In this document: piece after piece, positions 17,618 to 27,735 of the stretch
How the letters are laid out: each line of letters starts with the position of its first letter
Position numbering within the stretch: position 1 is the stretch's first letter
Assembly (NCBI RefSeq): GCF_021117425.1
Contig: NZ_CP088298.1
Coordinates: 3,224,001-3,288,000, forward strand
Length of the DNA stretch: 64,000 bases
Direction: 5' to 3'
From: Brevibacterium zhoupengii
GTDB lineage: Bacteria; Actinomycetota; Actinomycetes; Actinomycetales; Brevibacteriaceae
Position numbers and translations under genes: made by a program
Notes under the pieces: model-generated
What the model was told of the DNA's origin: nothing
What the model saw: the letters and a program-made list of their open reading frames with translations, nothing else
The model's database searches: none

Positions 17618-18837
17618 AGACCCACACCTGCGTCAGGCTGCGGTTCGATTTCCACGCGGTCGACGCGTTCGCTGATACGGGTGACGATCTCGTAGTTGAT
17701 CGTGTCGGCCCACTCGCCCCATTCGGCGGCACTGGGACCATCGGGGCCGAAGATGACGACCTCATCGCCGATGGCGACTTCACCGGCACCGACTTCGATG
17801 ATCATCTGATCCATCGCGATGCGCCCGACGACGGGATACCGAGTGCCGCGGATGGAGACCTCGGCCCTGTTCGATGCCGACCGCGCGATCCCATCGCCGT
17901 AGCCGCCGGGCACCAGGGCGAAGCGGGTATCGGCCGCGGCCGTGAACGTGAGCCCATACGATGCGCCGTGACCGGTGGGGATGTCCTTGAGGTTGATGAC
18001 CTGGGAGACCAGTCGCATCGCCGGCACCAGACCCAGATCCTGCGAGGTCTGATCGCCCAGCGGAGAGAGTCCGTAGAGGGACAGACCCACCCGCGCCGAG
18101 GTGCCCGGGAACGGTGAGAGCGTCAGCGCGGCCGGTGAGTTCGCAATGTGGACCTCGAGCCGCTCCGATTCGCCGAGGCGGCCCTGGGCTCCGTCGAGCA
18201 CCGCCGTAAGTTCCCGGTGGGCCGAGTCGAAGATCTGCGTCTGCTGCGCGGTCTCGACGCGTTCGGGTTCGTCGGCGACGGCGTAGTGGCTCATGATGCC
18301 CACGATTTCAAGACCCGGGGCGGTCGCACTCGCGTCGGCTCCGTCCGACTCGTGCCGGGCGCCCAGGCCCTTCAACGTCTCCAGCGCCCGCTTCCAGTCT
18401 GCGGGAGCCAGGCCGTTGCGGCCCAGCCCCGTGTCGACCTTGAGGTGAAGATGGGCAGTGGTGTTCGTGCGGCGAGCGGCGTCGCGCAGTCTCTCGAGGC
18501 TGTCCACGGTGGACACACCGAGTTCGATTCCGGCAGCGACGGCCGCATCGAGGTCGGTAGTGGGCCCATACAGCCAGGCCGTGATGGTGACGTCTTCGCC
18601 GAGCAGTTCGCGCAGGTGCAGCGCCTCGGCGATCGTGGCCACGCAGAAGTCGCGCCATCCGGCGGCGAAGAGCGCCGGGGCGACGATGTCGATGCCGTGT
18701 CCGTAGGCGTTGGCCTTGACGACGCATTTGAGGCGGGCAGGTGCGAGCCGCTTCGCGAGGGCCGCGGCGTTGGCCCGCAGTGCGGCCACATCGATCTCGG
18801 CCCTGACCAGTGCCCCTGAGGAATCGGTTGATGTCAC
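17614..18837 (-). CDS. alr: alanine racemase
   Basis: A 407-residue PLP-dependent racemase giving D-alanine for peptidoglycan. The PLP lysine is in VVKANAYGHGID (about residues 35-46), and the catalytic tyrosine segment and MRLVSQVINLK/GASYGLTF region are present. The frame is open to an ATG at 18870, but GTG at 18837 has TATTCT exactly six bases upstream, so I take the GTG as the true, leaderless start. It is followed by tsaE in a 4-base overlap. Confidence 0.94.
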   Translation of the reverse strand: MTSTDSSGALVRAEIDVAALRANAAALAKRLAPARLKCVVKANAYGHGIDIVAPALFAAGWRDFCVATIAEALHLRELLGEDVTITAWLYGPTTDLDAAVAAGIELGVSTVDSLERLRDAARRTNTTAHLHLKVDTGLGRNGLAPADWKRALETLKGLGARHESDGADASATAPGLEIVGIMSHYAVADEPERVETAQQTQIFDSAHRELTAVLDGAQGRLGESERLEVHIANSPAALTLSPFPGTSARVGLSLYGLSPLGDQTSQDLGLVPAMRLVSQVINLKDIPTGHGASYGLTFTAAADTRFALVPGGYGDGIARSASNRAEVSIRGTRYPVVGRIAMDQMIIEVGAGEVAIGDEVVIFGPDGPSAAEWGEWADTINYEIVTRISERVDRVEIEPQPDAGVGL

Positions 18838-18849
18838 TGGATAAGAATA
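18837..18849 (-). promoter_or_regulatory. predicted leaderless promoter of alr
   Basis: On the minus strand TATTCT (18849-18844), six bases, then GTG at 18837. It lets alr-tsaE-tsaB be transcribed independently of nnr. Confidence 0.5.
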
Positions 18850-18906
18850 CCGTGGACCGTCACCGTTCATTCCGTCTGGGACCCGCTGACTCGTTCAAGG
18901 AGCTGC

Positions 18907-20565
18907 TCACTCGATCAGGCAGCCGGCGAGGATGAGCTCCCCTGCCACCTCGGCGACGGCATCGACCAAGGCCCCTGCATTGACCGCCCGTCGCCCCGCA
19001 GCATTGTGCACCAGCACACCGAGTCCGACGATGTGGGCCAGTTCGCGTTCCGCAAGCGGTGCCTCATGTTGGCTCTTGGCGTGGAAGGTCGCAACCAGGG
19101 CGCCGAGGATCCCGGCCAGCACGTCCCCAGACCCGGCGGTGGCCAGGCTGGCCGGACCGGTCTCGGGGAGCACGAAGAACCCGTCGGGGGCGGCGATGAC
19201 GGTCTGGTGGCCCTTGAGTAAGACGATGCAGCCGCTGGACTGCGCTGCGCGCTGAGCCCAGCCGATGGGGTCGGCGGTGATTCGGCTCGAGGTGATGATC
19301 TCGCCGAGGAGGCGGCTGAGCAGTCGTGCCAGTTCACCCGCGTGCGGGGTGAGGACGACGGGCCGTTCGGCCAGCCATGTGCCTTTGACCGATTCTGCGC
19401 GGCCGACCATGTCGAGGGCCCCGGCGTCGAGGACGACGGGAACGTTCGTGTTCGCCAACTCGTCGACGCAGTCGTGGATGTATTCGTCTTCCGGGTTGCC
19501 TGGGCCCATGACCACGGCGTTCATCCTGCCTGAGGCGGTGACGACCTCGGCGTGGAGGCCGATGACGTATTCGGCGACCATCTGGGACCCCAGGGACCGG
19601 ACCATGCCGACACCGCAGTTGACCGCCGAGGTGGTCGTCAGCACTCCCGCTCCCGGGTACTCCTCGGACCCGGCGAGGATGCCGACGACTCCGCGGGTGT
19701 ATTTGTGGCCCTCGGGCTGTGGGCGGGGGAAGTCCGCATTGAGGTCATCGGTGTCGACGACTGCGGCGGTGGCCTGGTTCTCGTCGAGGTCGAGTCCGAT
19801 GTCGACGAGGTGGACCGTGCCGGTGAATGCGGTGACACGGGGGTCGATCAGATCGGTTTTGAGGCCGCCGAAGGTCACGGTGTGATCGGCGTGGATCCTG
19901 TCCGCGGCACCGGATTCGACCGGTGACAGGTCGGAGGGAACGTCGACGGCGATGACCGTGTGAGTGGTGCGCGTGCCGGTGCTTGCGGCCTGGCGCGTGC
20001 CGGTGCTGCGACCCGCGCTTGCGGTTCGGCTGGTGCCGGTGGAGTGTCGCCAGTCGCGGATGAGGGAGGCGATGTGTTCGGGCAGTCCGGGACGGCCCCC
20101 GATGCCGAGGATGCCGTCGAGGACGAGATCTGATCGGGAGAGTTCCCGCAGCGCATCGGCACGGAGTTCAGAGGCGCGAAGTTCACTGGCGTGCACTCCA
20201 TCGGCCACCTCGGCGGGCGGATCTGCAGTCTCGTCCGGCTTCGGGAGGTCGATGACGCTGGCGCCGGCTCGGCGGGCCGCGGCCAGGCCCTCCTCGTGGG
20301 TGTGGTCGAAGAGTGTGACCACGGTGATGTGAGCCCCGCGCCTGGCCAGCGCTGCGGCGGCGAAGAGCGCGTCCCCGGCGTTGTTGCCCGGACCGACGAG
20401 CACGCACACTCTGGAGCCGAAGAGCTGGCCCCGCGACTCTCGCAGCACATCGGCGCAGAAGTGGGCCAGGGCGCGAGAAGCGCGGGCCATGAGGTCGACG
20501 CCTGCCTCGAGGAGAGGGCGTTCGGCCTCACGGATGACCGTGGTGGGGTAGGCGAAGACTGACAT
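18907..20565 (-). CDS. nnr: bifunctional NAD(P)H-hydrate epimerase / ADP-dependent dehydratase
   Basis: A 552-residue fusion that repairs hydrated NAD(P)H. The N-terminal YjeF_N epimerase domain (about 1-235) has VGPGNNAGDALFAAAAL. The C-terminal YjeF_C/CARKD dehydratase domain (about 260-552) has KYTRGVVGILAGS, VLTPHAGELARLL and the nucleotide motif ATAGSGDVLAGILGAL. The frame continues upstream, but the ATG at 20565 has GAGGAGG five bases away and the extension would run through the neighbouring amidohydrolase gene. A variable Ser/Thr/Ala-rich linker (about 165-190) holds short repeats. Confidence 0.95.
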   Translation of the reverse strand: MSVFAYPTTVIREAERPLLEAGVDLMARASRALAHFCADVLRESRGQLFGSRVCVLVGPGNNAGDALFAAAALARRGAHITVVTLFDHTHEEGLAAARRAGASVIDLPKPDETADPPAEVADGVHASELRASELRADALRELSRSDLVLDGILGIGGRPGLPEHIASLIRDWRHSTGTSRTASAGRSTGTRQAASTGTRTTHTVIAVDVPSDLSPVESGAADRIHADHTVTFGGLKTDLIDPRVTAFTGTVHLVDIGLDLDENQATAAVVDTDDLNADFPRPQPEGHKYTRGVVGILAGSEEYPGAGVLTTTSAVNCGVGMVRSLGSQMVAEYVIGLHAEVVTASGRMNAVVMGPGNPEDEYIHDCVDELANTNVPVVLDAGALDMVGRAESVKGTWLAERPVVLTPHAGELARLLSRLLGEIITSSRITADPIGWAQRAAQSSGCIVLLKGHQTVIAAPDGFFVLPETGPASLATAGSGDVLAGILGALVATFHAKSQHEAPLAERELAHIVGLGVLVHNAAGRRAVNAGALVDAVAEVAGELILAGCLIE

Positions 20566-20575
20566 CAGCGCCTCC

Positions 20576-21868
20576 TCATTCCTGGGCCAGGCGGGCGAGT
20601 TTCCGACCGGCCAGATGCGCCAGGAACAGTGCCTGATCGGCCAGGCCCTCGTCGCTGTGACGAGCCCGGGGCGAATGGTTGGCTTCACGCTCCTCGACGG
20701 GCAGGTTCGGCAGTGCCACACCGAAGTGACCGTATGCGCCGGGGACCTGTTCGAGCACGCGGGAGAAGTCCTCGGACCCGGGGATCGGGTTCGGGCGGAC
20801 CACAGCGCGGTCGGTGCCGAAGAGGTCGGCGAAGGTCTCGAGGAAGAAGTCAGCTTCTTCATCATTGTTGATCGTCGGCGGCAGAACTCGCTCGTAGTCG
20901 ACCTCAGCTTCGAGTCCGTGGGCGGCGACCAGTTCGGTGACCAGCTGTGGGAGCTCCGCCTCGGCGCGAGTGGTGACCTCGTCGGAGAAGGTGCGGACGC
21001 TGACGACGAGCTGCGCGAAGTCGGGGATGACATTCGGGGCGGTGCCGCCGTTGAACTGGCCGACGGTGATGACCAGGGGGTCGAAGATGTCGAAGCGTCG
21101 GGTCACATACTCCTGCAGCTGGCCCACCAGCATCGCACCGACCTGGATGGGGTCGCGGCCCGTCGCGGGGCGGGAGGCATGGGTGCCTTTGCCGCGGACG
21201 GTGATGGTCATCTTCGAAAACGCGGCCATGTAGGATCCGCGGCGGCAGTAGGCGACGCCAAGGTCCTGGTCTGCGGAGACGTGGATGCCGAAGGCGGCCT
21301 TCACCCTGGGCCCCGCGGCGTCGAGGACGCCCGCCTCGATCATCTTCCCAGCCCCGTCGTAGCCCTCTTCCCCGGGCTGGAACATGAAGACGACGTCACC
21401 GGGCAGGGATTCGCGGTCACGGTGGAGGAGTTTGAGGGCACCGACCAGTCCGGCCGTGTGCAGGTCGTGTCCGCAGGCGTGCATCCGCCCGGTCGTGGCC
21501 GCGAAGTCGAAGCCTGTCGCCTCGGGCACGGGCAGGCCGTCCATGTCTCCGCGCAGCAGCACCGCGGGGACGACGCCGGTCGAATCTTCGGCGCGCTGGC
21601 CGCCGCGGAGGACGACGACGAGCGAGGAGAGTCCGTTGCCCTTCGTCACCTCGATGTCGAGGCCTTCGATGGCGTCGAGGACGAGCTTCTGGGTAATCGG
21701 CAGGTCAAGCCCCACCTCGGCGTTCTCATGCAGTGCCCGACGCAGAGTCACAAGGCCGTCTGCGATGTCTGCGGCATCCTCGGTGGTGGGGAGGTGGATG
21801 TCGAGGGCAGTCGACTCAACTGAGGAGGCGTCGGTGTGGGAAGTGTCGGTGTCGGAAGGAGAGCTCAT
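20576..21868 (-). CDS. M20-family amidohydrolase
   Basis: A 430-residue zinc peptidase/amidohydrolase of the M20D group (hippurate hydrolase, N-acyl amino-acid or IAA-conjugate hydrolase). The metal-site segment HACGHDLHTAGLVGA (about residues 132-146) and FQPGEEGYDGAGKMIEAG (about 165-182) are intact, with the dimerisation domain between. It is transcribed from a leaderless-type promoter and ends 11 bases before nnr. The substrate cannot be assigned. Confidence 0.9.
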   Translation of the reverse strand: MSSPSDTDTSHTDASSVESTALDIHLPTTEDAADIADGLVTLRRALHENAEVGLDLPITQKLVLDAIEGLDIEVTKGNGLSSLVVVLRGGQRAEDSTGVVPAVLLRGDMDGLPVPEATGFDFAATTGRMHACGHDLHTAGLVGALKLLHRDRESLPGDVVFMFQPGEEGYDGAGKMIEAGVLDAAGPRVKAAFGIHVSADQDLGVAYCRRGSYMAAFSKMTITVRGKGTHASRPATGRDPIQVGAMLVGQLQEYVTRRFDIFDPLVITVGQFNGGTAPNVIPDFAQLVVSVRTFSDEVTTRAEAELPQLVTELVAAHGLEAEVDYERVLPPTINNDEEADFFLETFADLFGTDRAVVRPNPIPGSEDFSRVLEQVPGAYGHFGVALPNLPVEEREANHSPRARHSDEGLADQALFLAHLAGRKLARLAQE

Positions 21869-21880
21869 GGTCTGAGTCTA
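21868..21880 (-). promoter_or_regulatory. predicted leaderless promoter of the M20 amidohydrolase
   Basis: On the minus strand TAGACT (21880-21875), six bases, then ATG at 21868. A CGCCGAGGTGG copy (21891-21901) covers the expected -35 area. Confidence 0.55.
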
Positions 21881-21925
21881 TTGCCGACCGCGCCGAGGTG
21901 GTGCCCAAGTCCGGAAGCCATCGAC

Positions 21926-22348
21926 TTACCCGAAGTGCTCCGCGCCCCATTCCACGCCGGGACTCAGCGATGGGCCTTCGCCTTCGACGATGACGAAGGT
22001 CATGGTGAGGTTCGCATCATGGGTGATGGAGAGGTGGATGTTCGTGGCGCCGATGCGGTGGAAGTGTTCGAGCACGAGACCCCGCAGGCGGAATGAGGGG
22101 GCACCGGACCTGGCAGGGACCACCTCGGCGGATTGCCAGGGCAGCCATCCGGGGAAGCCGATGGCCTTCTTCAGGGCCTCCTTGGCGGAGAACCTCGCAG
22201 CCAAGGAGGCATCCGTCCGACGTTTGCCGTTGCGCTTGAGCTGTTCGGCAGGGGTGAGCAGACGGTCGAGGAGTTCGGGGACCCGCTCGATGTGCTCGGC
22301 GAAGCGCGGCACATCGGCGATGTCGGTTCCGATTCCCAGAATCGCCAT
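21926..22348 (-). CDS. acpS: holo-[acyl-carrier-protein] synthase
   Basis: A 140-residue AcpS that moves the phosphopantetheine arm from CoA to acyl carrier proteins. The magnesium-binding start MAILGIGTDIADVPRF and the second signature FSAKEALKKAIG are intact. AAGGGGAG precedes the ATG. It lies between glmS and the M20 gene in the conserved cell-wall gene series. Confidence 0.95.
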   Translation of the reverse strand: MAILGIGTDIADVPRFAEHIERVPELLDRLLTPAEQLKRNGKRRTDASLAARFSAKEALKKAIGFPGWLPWQSAEVVPARSGAPSFRLRGLVLEHFHRIGATNIHLSITHDANLTMTFVIVEGEGPSLSPGVEWGAEHFG

Positions 22349-22422
22349 ATCTCTCCCCTTTCAGACTGACTGTGCCGGGCACGCATCCGCCCGGGACGCG
22401 TGCTCGGCTCGTCGTGGTCTGC

Positions 22423-24297
22423 TTACTCCACGGTCACGGACTTGGCGAGGTTACGCGGCTGATCCACGTCGAGGCCCTTGGCCGTGGCCAGTTCCATCGC
22501 GAAGATCTGCAGCGGAACCGTCGTCAGCAGCGGCGCCATGAGCGTTGTCGTCTGGGGAACGTAGATGACCTCTGAGGCGAACTCGCGGACCTCCTCATCC
22601 CCCTCCTCAGCGATGACCACGGTGTTGGCACCGCGGGCCCGGACTTCCTGGATGTTCGAGATGACCTTGGCATGCAGCGAATCACGGCCGCGCTTGGACG
22701 GCACGACGATGATGACCAGCTGGCCGTCGTCGATGAGCGCGATCGGCCCGTGCTTGAGCTCACCGGCGGCAAAGCCCTCGGCGTGGATGTAGGCGAGTTC
22801 CTTGAGCTTGAGTGCACCCTCCATGGCCACGGGGAAGCCCACGTGGCGGCCCAGGAACAGTACGGAGTCGACGTCCTGGTTACGACGGGCAAGGTCGAGC
22901 ACCTGCTGCTTGCCGTTGTCGAGGATGCTCTGGACCTTCTCGGGAATGGTCTGCAGCTCTTCGAGGATGGTGGTGATCTCGTCGCGGAACTTGTTGCCGC
23001 GCAGCTGCGCCAGGTAGAGGCCCAGCAGGTAGCAGGCCACGACCTGTGAGAGGAAGGCCTTCGTCGAGGCGACCGCGATCTCCGGACCCGCGTGCGTGTA
23101 CAGGGCGGCGTCGGATTCGCGCGGAATGGTCGAGCCGAAGGTGTTGCAGATGGCGATGACCTTCGCACCCTGCTGACGTGCGTGGCGCACGGCCATGGTC
23201 GTGTCCATGGTCTCTCCCGACTGGGAGATCGCGACGACGAGGGTCTTCTCGTTGACCACGGGATCGCGGTAGCGGAACTCGTGGGCGAGTTCGACCTCGA
23301 CGGGCACGCGGCACCAGTGTTCGATCGCGTATTTGGCGACTTGGCCGGCGTAGGCGGCGGTGCCGCAGGCGATGACGACGATCTTGTCGATGGTCTTGAG
23401 CACGGTCTCGTCGATGTGCATCTCATCGAGGGTGAGCTTGCCGTCGATGTCGAGGCGACCCAGCAGGGTATCCGCGATGGCCTGCGGCTGGTCGTGGATC
23501 TCCTTGTCCATGAAGGAGGGGAATCCGCCCTTTTCAGCAGCGGCGGCATCCCAGTCGACCTGGTACTCAACTCCGTCGACCTCGTGGCCGTCGTTGTCCG
23601 TGATGACCACGGAATCCGGGGTGATGGTCACGACCTGGTCCTGGCCGATCTCGACGGCGGTGCGAGTGTAGTCGATGAAGGCGGCGACGTCGGAGCCGAG
23701 GAAGTTCTCGCCTTCGCCCAGGCCGATGACCAGGGGTGAGTTGCGGCGGGCGGCGACGACCTGTCCGGGAGCGTCGGCGTGGACGGCCAGGAGGGTGAAG
23801 GCGCCTTCGAGCTGGGTGGCGGTCACGCGCATGGCCTGCGTCAGGTCACCGGTTGACTGGAAGTTCTTGGCCAGCTGAGCCGCAGCCACCTCGGTGTCGG
23901 TCTCGGACTGGAACTCAACGCCCTCGGCGGTGAGGTCGCGCTTGAGCTGAGCGAAGTTCTCGATGATGCCGTTGTGGATCAGGGCAAGCTTTCCGCCGTC
24001 GGCGACATGCGGGTGGGCGTTGAGATCCGTCGGTCCACCGTGGGTGGCCCAGCGGGTGTGGCCGATTCCGGTCTGTGCCTTCGGCAGCGGGTTGGCTGCG
24101 AGCTCATCGGTCAGTGCCGAGAGCTTGCCTGCCTTCTTCGCGGTCTCCAGATCACCGGCAGGAGTGACAAGGGCGACTCCGGCAGAGTCATAGCCCCGAT
24201 ATTCGAGCCGCTTCAGCCCGCTGAGCACCACATCGAGCGCCGAGTGATCAGCATTGTCAACGTCTGCCTTGGATACATAACCAACGATTCCACACAT
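22423..24297 (-). CDS. glmS: glutamine--fructose-6-phosphate aminotransferase (isomerizing)
   Basis: A 624-residue GlmS, the first step to UDP-GlcNAc. The start MCGIVGY places the nucleophilic Cys2 after Met removal; this fixes the start at 24297 although the frame is open to 24420. The glutaminase domain covers about residues 1-240. Two SIS sugar-isomerase domains follow (about 300-440 and 475-610), with SQSGETMDT as the phosphosugar loop, and the C-terminus reads [15 protein letters not shown] lies seven bases before the ATG, suggesting a leaderless or nearly leaderless transcript. It is divergent from coaA. Confidence 0.96.
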   Translation of the reverse strand: MCGIVGYVSKADVDNADHSALDVVLSGLKRLEYRGYDSAGVALVTPAGDLETAKKAGKLSALTDELAANPLPKAQTGIGHTRWATHGGPTDLNAHPHVADGGKLALIHNGIIENFAQLKRDLTAEGVEFQSETDTEVAAAQLAKNFQSTGDLTQAMRVTATQLEGAFTLLAVHADAPGQVVAARRNSPLVIGLGEGENFLGSDVAAFIDYTRTAVEIGQDQVVTITPDSVVITDNDGHEVDGVEYQVDWDAAAAEKGGFPSFMDKEIHDQPQAIADTLLGRLDIDGKLTLDEMHIDETVLKTIDKIVVIACGTAAYAGQVAKYAIEHWCRVPVEVELAHEFRYRDPVVNEKTLVVAISQSGETMDTTMAVRHARQQGAKVIAICNTFGSTIPRESDAALYTHAGPEIAVASTKAFLSQVVACYLLGLYLAQLRGNKFRDEITTILEELQTIPEKVQSILDNGKQQVLDLARRNQDVDSVLFLGRHVGFPVAMEGALKLKELAYIHAEGFAAGELKHGPIALIDDGQLVIIVVPSKRGRDSLHAKVISNIQEVRARGANTVVIAEEGDEEVREFASEVIYVPQTTTLMAPLLTTVPLQIFAMELATAKGLDVDQPRNLAKSVTVE

Positions 24298-24310
24298 GAG
24301 TGGAATTTTA
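24297..24310 (-). promoter_or_regulatory. predicted glmS promoter, near-leaderless
   Basis: On the minus strand TAAAAT (24310-24305) lies seven bases before the glmS ATG. Confidence 0.45.
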
Positions 24311-24405
24311 CGCAGTCGAGTCAAGAAACGCGGAATCGACCCGCTCGAGTGCCACCTCGGCGAGCCCAATGTCACCTCGACGTTCGGCGGGGACATGACG
24401 CATGA

Positions 24406-24421
24406 CACAATTGTGCCCATG
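24406..24421 (+). promoter_or_regulatory. possible coaA promoter with CACAATTGTG palindrome
   Basis: CACAAT (24406-24411) is seven bases before the ATG at 24419 and forms half of the 10-bp palindrome CACAATTGTG. It could be a -10 box, an operator, or simply part of a longer coaA reading frame. Confidence 0.3.
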
Positions 24422-25456
24422 TCTCATGTCGACCCACTTCTTGACCGCGCGCGACGCCTGGCCGGCCTCAATACTGGACGCAAGCCCGAGGTCGAACCGA
24501 CGTCCCCGTTCTGGGAGTTCGATCGGGACGTCTGGGGCACCCTGGCCCAAGCCACTCCCCTGCCCCTGAAGCAGCGCGACATCGAACGTCTGCGCGGCCT
24601 GGGCGATCGGATCAACCTCGACGAGGTGGCTCAGGTCTATCTGCCCCTGTCGCGACTGCTCAACCTCTACGTCTCCGCCCGCCGCGCCAAACACGACATG
24701 ACGCGCGAGTTCTTCTCCCCGCTGCACGAGATCGGTCTCGAGCCGCAGGAGGCCAAGCGGACCCCCTTCGTCATCGGTGTGGCCGGGTCCGTCGCCGTCG
24801 GCAAGTCCACGACTGCTCGTGTTCTGCGCGAACTGCTGGCCAGGTGGCCCGACACGCCTCGCGTCGAGCTCATCACCACCGACGGCTTCCTCTATCCCAA
24901 CGCCGAGCTCGAGCGCAGGCGACTGGGTGGGCGCAAGGGCTTCCCGGAATCCTATGACCGGCGCAAACTGCTGCGGTTCATCTCCGCTGTGAAGTCCGGG
25001 TCCCCCGAGGTTCGCGCGCCCGTGTATTCCCATCACACCTACGACATCGTCCCCGGCGCCGAGGTGGTTGTCCGCTCCCCCGATGTCCTCATCGTCGAAG
25101 GCCTCAACGTCCTCCAGCCCGCCCGACCCCGCAGCGACGGCACCCTGGGGCTGTCGATCAGCGACTACTTCGACTTCTCCGTCTACGTCGACGCCCGTTC
25201 ACGCGACATCCGCCAGTGGTACATCTCCCGCTTCCTCAAGCTCAAGCACGGTGCCTTCCAAGACACGGACTCCTACTTCCACCGCTATTCGAAGCTCGAT
25301 GATGAAGAGGCGGTCACCCTGGCCACGGAGATCTGGGATTCGATCAACTTCCCCAATCTGCGTGAGAACGTTCAGCCCAGCCGGGGTCGTGCCGACCTCG
25401 TGCTGCACAAGTCAGATGACCACACGATCCGCAAGGTCCAGCTGCGCAAGCTCTGA
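24419..25456 (+). CDS. coaA: type I pantothenate kinase
   Basis: A 345-residue CoaA, which phosphorylates pantothenate in the first committed step to coenzyme A. It has the N-terminal [11 protein letters not shown] motif, Walker [13 protein letters not shown] (about residues 121-132), the segment [15 protein letters not shown] and the C-terminal [12 protein letters not shown] region. The start is uncertain: ATG at 24419 fits a near-leaderless layout, ATG at 24395 would add eight residues, and the frame is open to 24296. It is divergent from glmS; panB and panC are also in this window at 52.6-54.4 kb. Confidence 0.93.
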   Translation: MSHVDPLLDRARRLAGLNTGRKPEVEPTSPFWEFDRDVWGTLAQATPLPLKQRDIERLRGLGDRINLDEVAQVYLPLSRLLNLYVSARRAKHDMTREFFSPLHEIGLEPQEAKRTPFVIGVAGSVAVGKSTTARVLRELLARWPDTPRVELITTDGFLYPNAELERRRLGGRKGFPESYDRRKLLRFISAVKSGSPEVRAPVYSHHTYDIVPGAEVVVRSPDVLIVEGLNVLQPARPRSDGTLGLSISDYFDFSVYVDARSRDIRQWYISRFLKLKHGAFQDTDSYFHRYSKLDDEEAVTLATEIWDSINFPNLRENVQPSRGRADLVLHKSDDHTIRKVQLRKL

Positions 25457-25583
25457 GCTCCGAGCTCTGAGAGCGGAGCACTGAGCACTGATCGTGCGCG
25501 TTGCAGCACCCACGCGCATGTGAGGTCGCTCACGTGCGCACGCATCTGTGCCGCTGAGGAAATAGATTTCGACTTGCGATAGT

Positions 25584-25596
25584 TGCACTCAGTGCA
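25584..25596. promoter_or_regulatory. TetR-type operator upstream of the ABC exporter
   Basis: TGCACT-C-AGTGCA is a perfect 13-bp palindrome in the 253-bp gap before the exporter gene, of the kind bound by TetR/AcrR repressors. No repressor gene is adjacent. GAGCACT is also repeated at about 25479 and 25486. Confidence 0.45.
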
Positions 25597-25709
25597 TGGT
25601 TTGACGGCTGCGCAGATTCTGCGCTCTGACTTCGAACCGAAGGACTACTGTGTCCACGTGCGTCTCCTCGACCCAGACGCACGGGACGCCATAAGGAAAT
25701 GAGGCCGAG

Positions 25710-27572
25710 ATGAGTCTGCAGTCAGCACACAGGGTGATGTGGAGCTCCGTGTCGAGCAAGAAGACCCCGAAGACCTCGATCAAACCCGGCACCTACCGCC
25801 GTATCGCCTCGTTTGCGACCCGCCACAAGGCAAAGCTCATCGTCTTCCTCACACTGTCCGTCGGCACCGCCGTCATCGGCGTCCTCAACCCGGTGCTGGC
25901 CGGCGATGTCGTCAACGCGATCACCGGCGGCGGCCCAGTCGCGACCGTCGTCTGGCTGGCCGTGGCGATCGGAGGCCTGGCGATCGCGGACGCTGCGATC
26001 TCGATCTTCAACAGGTACCTGTCCTCGCAGATCGGAGAGGGTCTCATCTTCGATCTGCGCACCGCTGTCTATGACCATGTGCAGAGGATGCCGATCGCCT
26101 TCTTCAACCGCACCCGAACGGGCGCACTGGTCTCGCGCCTGAACACCGACGTCATCGGTGCCCAACGTGCGTTCTCCAACACCCTGTCGGGCATCGTGTC
26201 GAACTTCGTCTCCCTCGTGCTGACCGTGGGCGTGATGGTCACGATCTCCTGGCAGGTCACACTGCTGTCCATCCTGCTGCTGCCGCTATTCATCATCCCC
26301 ACCCGACTGCTCAGCGGGAAGCTGGCCTCCCTGCAGTTCCAAGCGGCGGAGAACAGTGCTGATATGTCGACGCGGATGACGGAGAGGTTCTCCGCCGGGG
26401 GCGCGACTCTGGTCAAGCTCTTCGGCAATCCGAAGATCGAGTCCGAAGAGTTCTCCGACCGTGCCGGTCAGGTCAGGGACATCGGCATCAAGGTCGCCAT
26501 GCTGCAGTCGACGTTCGTGTCCTCGCTGACCCTTGTCTCGGCCCTGGCACTGGCTCTCGTCTACGGCATCGGCGGTGCTCAAGCCGTCCTCGGCCATCTC
26601 AACGCCGGTCAGGTCGTCACACTCGCATTGTTGCTGACCAGGCTCTACACTCCTCTGACCATGCTCGCCAATGCACGCCTGGACATCATGAGCGCCGTCG
26701 TCAGCTTCCAGCGTGTCTTCGAGATCCTCGACCTGGTGCCCCTGATCAAGGAACCCGAATCCCCGAAGGCACTGCCGAAGGGCGGCCTGGACGTGACGTT
26801 CTCCGATGTCGACTTCGCCTACCCCAGCGCGGATCAGGTCAGCCTCGCCAGCCTCGAGGACGTCTCCGTGCTCGATGCCCGGGGCGGGGATGAGGTTCTG
26901 CACTCACTCGACTTCACGATCCCGGCCGGTCACACCGTCGCCTTGGTCGGCTCTTCGGGTGCCGGAAAATCCACGATCGCCTCACTCCTGCCCCGCCTCT
27001 ACGACGTGACCTCCGGGTCGATCACCATCGGCGGTGTGGATGTGCGTGAGCTGTCCTACGAATCGCTGCGCAAGTCGGTTGGGGTGGTGACTCAGGATGG
27101 TCATGTCTTCCACGAGTCGATTCGTTCGAACCTGGCCCTGGTCAAGCCGGAGGCCACCGAGGCTGAACTGCATCAGGCCATCGACCGGGCTCAGCTGCAC
27201 AATGTCATCGCGACCCTGCCCGATGGTTTGGACACGGTCATCGGTGAGCGCGGCTACCGACTCTCCGGTGGTGAGCGTCAGCGGCTGACGATCGCGCGCA
27301 TGCTTCTCGCGTCCCCGGAAGTCGTCGTCCTCGATGAGGCGACTTCGGCCCTGGACTCGACGAACGAGGCAGCCGTGCAGCAGGCGCTGGCGCAGGCCAT
27401 GCACGGTCGCACCGCGCTGGTCATCGCCCACCGGCTGTCCACGATCCGCCAGGCCGATACGATCCTCGTCGTCGAAGCCGGTCGCATCGTCGAGTCCGGT
27501 TCGCATGAGGAACTGTTGGCCCGCAGCGGCCGCTATGCCCAGCTCTACGAAACACAGTTCGCCACGAGCTGA
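25710..27572 (+). CDS. ABC-type multidrug/lipid exporter, fused permease and ATPase
   Basis: A 620-residue half-transporter of the MsbA/LmrA type. Six transmembrane helices occupy about residues 35-330. The nucleotide-binding domain follows, with Walker A GSSGAGKST (near 413), signature LSGGERQRLTIAR, Walker B VVVLDEATSALDS and the H-loop AHRLST. The domain carries a roughly 20-residue insertion before Walker A. It should act as a homodimer in the membrane; the exported compound is unknown. The 5' gap holds a TetR-like palindrome. It converges on glmM with a shared hairpin between. Confidence 0.92.
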   Translation: MSLQSAHRVMWSSVSSKKTPKTSIKPGTYRRIASFATRHKAKLIVFLTLSVGTAVIGVLNPVLAGDVVNAITGGGPVATVVWLAVAIGGLAIADAAISIFNRYLSSQIGEGLIFDLRTAVYDHVQRMPIAFFNRTRTGALVSRLNTDVIGAQRAFSNTLSGIVSNFVSLVLTVGVMVTISWQVTLLSILLLPLFIIPTRLLSGKLASLQFQAAENSADMSTRMTERFSAGGATLVKLFGNPKIESEEFSDRAGQVRDIGIKVAMLQSTFVSSLTLVSALALALVYGIGGAQAVLGHLNAGQVVTLALLLTRLYTPLTMLANARLDIMSAVVSFQRVFEILDLVPLIKEPESPKALPKGGLDVTFSDVDFAYPSADQVSLASLEDVSVLDARGGDEVLHSLDFTIPAGHTVALVGSSGAGKSTIASLLPRLYDVTSGSITIGGVDVRELSYESLRKSVGVVTQDGHVFHESIRSNLALVKPEATEAELHQAIDRAQLHNVIATLPDGLDTVIGERGYRLSGGERQRLTIARMLLASPEVVVLDEATSALDSTNEAAVQQALAQAMHGRTALVIAHRLSTIRQADTILVVEAGRIVESGSHEELLARSGRYAQLYETQFATS

Positions 27573-27630
27573 GGCTCGCAACCGCTGTAATGTCCAGCCC
27601 GACAGCGCAGCTACGAACGCAGCCCAGACA

Positions 27631-27672
27631 CGACAGAGGCCGCAGCGCTGAAAGCGTCTGCGGCCTCTGTCG
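27631..27672. terminator. bidirectional terminator hairpin
   Basis: Perfect 15-bp arms, 27631-27645 and 27658-27672, with a short inner CGCT/AGCG stem, sit between the convergent ABC exporter and glmM. There is no U-tract, which is common in high-GC actinobacteria. Confidence 0.7.
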
Positions 27673-27735
27673 CCTGGCGGCTGCTCACCCTAGAGTGGTG
27701 CTCCCCCTCGAGGGATGCTCACCCGAGCTTGATGC

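Noticed and set aside
24298..24420. glmS ribozyme or other riboswitch in the glmS/coaA gap
   Set aside because: The gap is about 100 bases, the glmS transcript appears leaderless, and no ribozyme core is recognisable.
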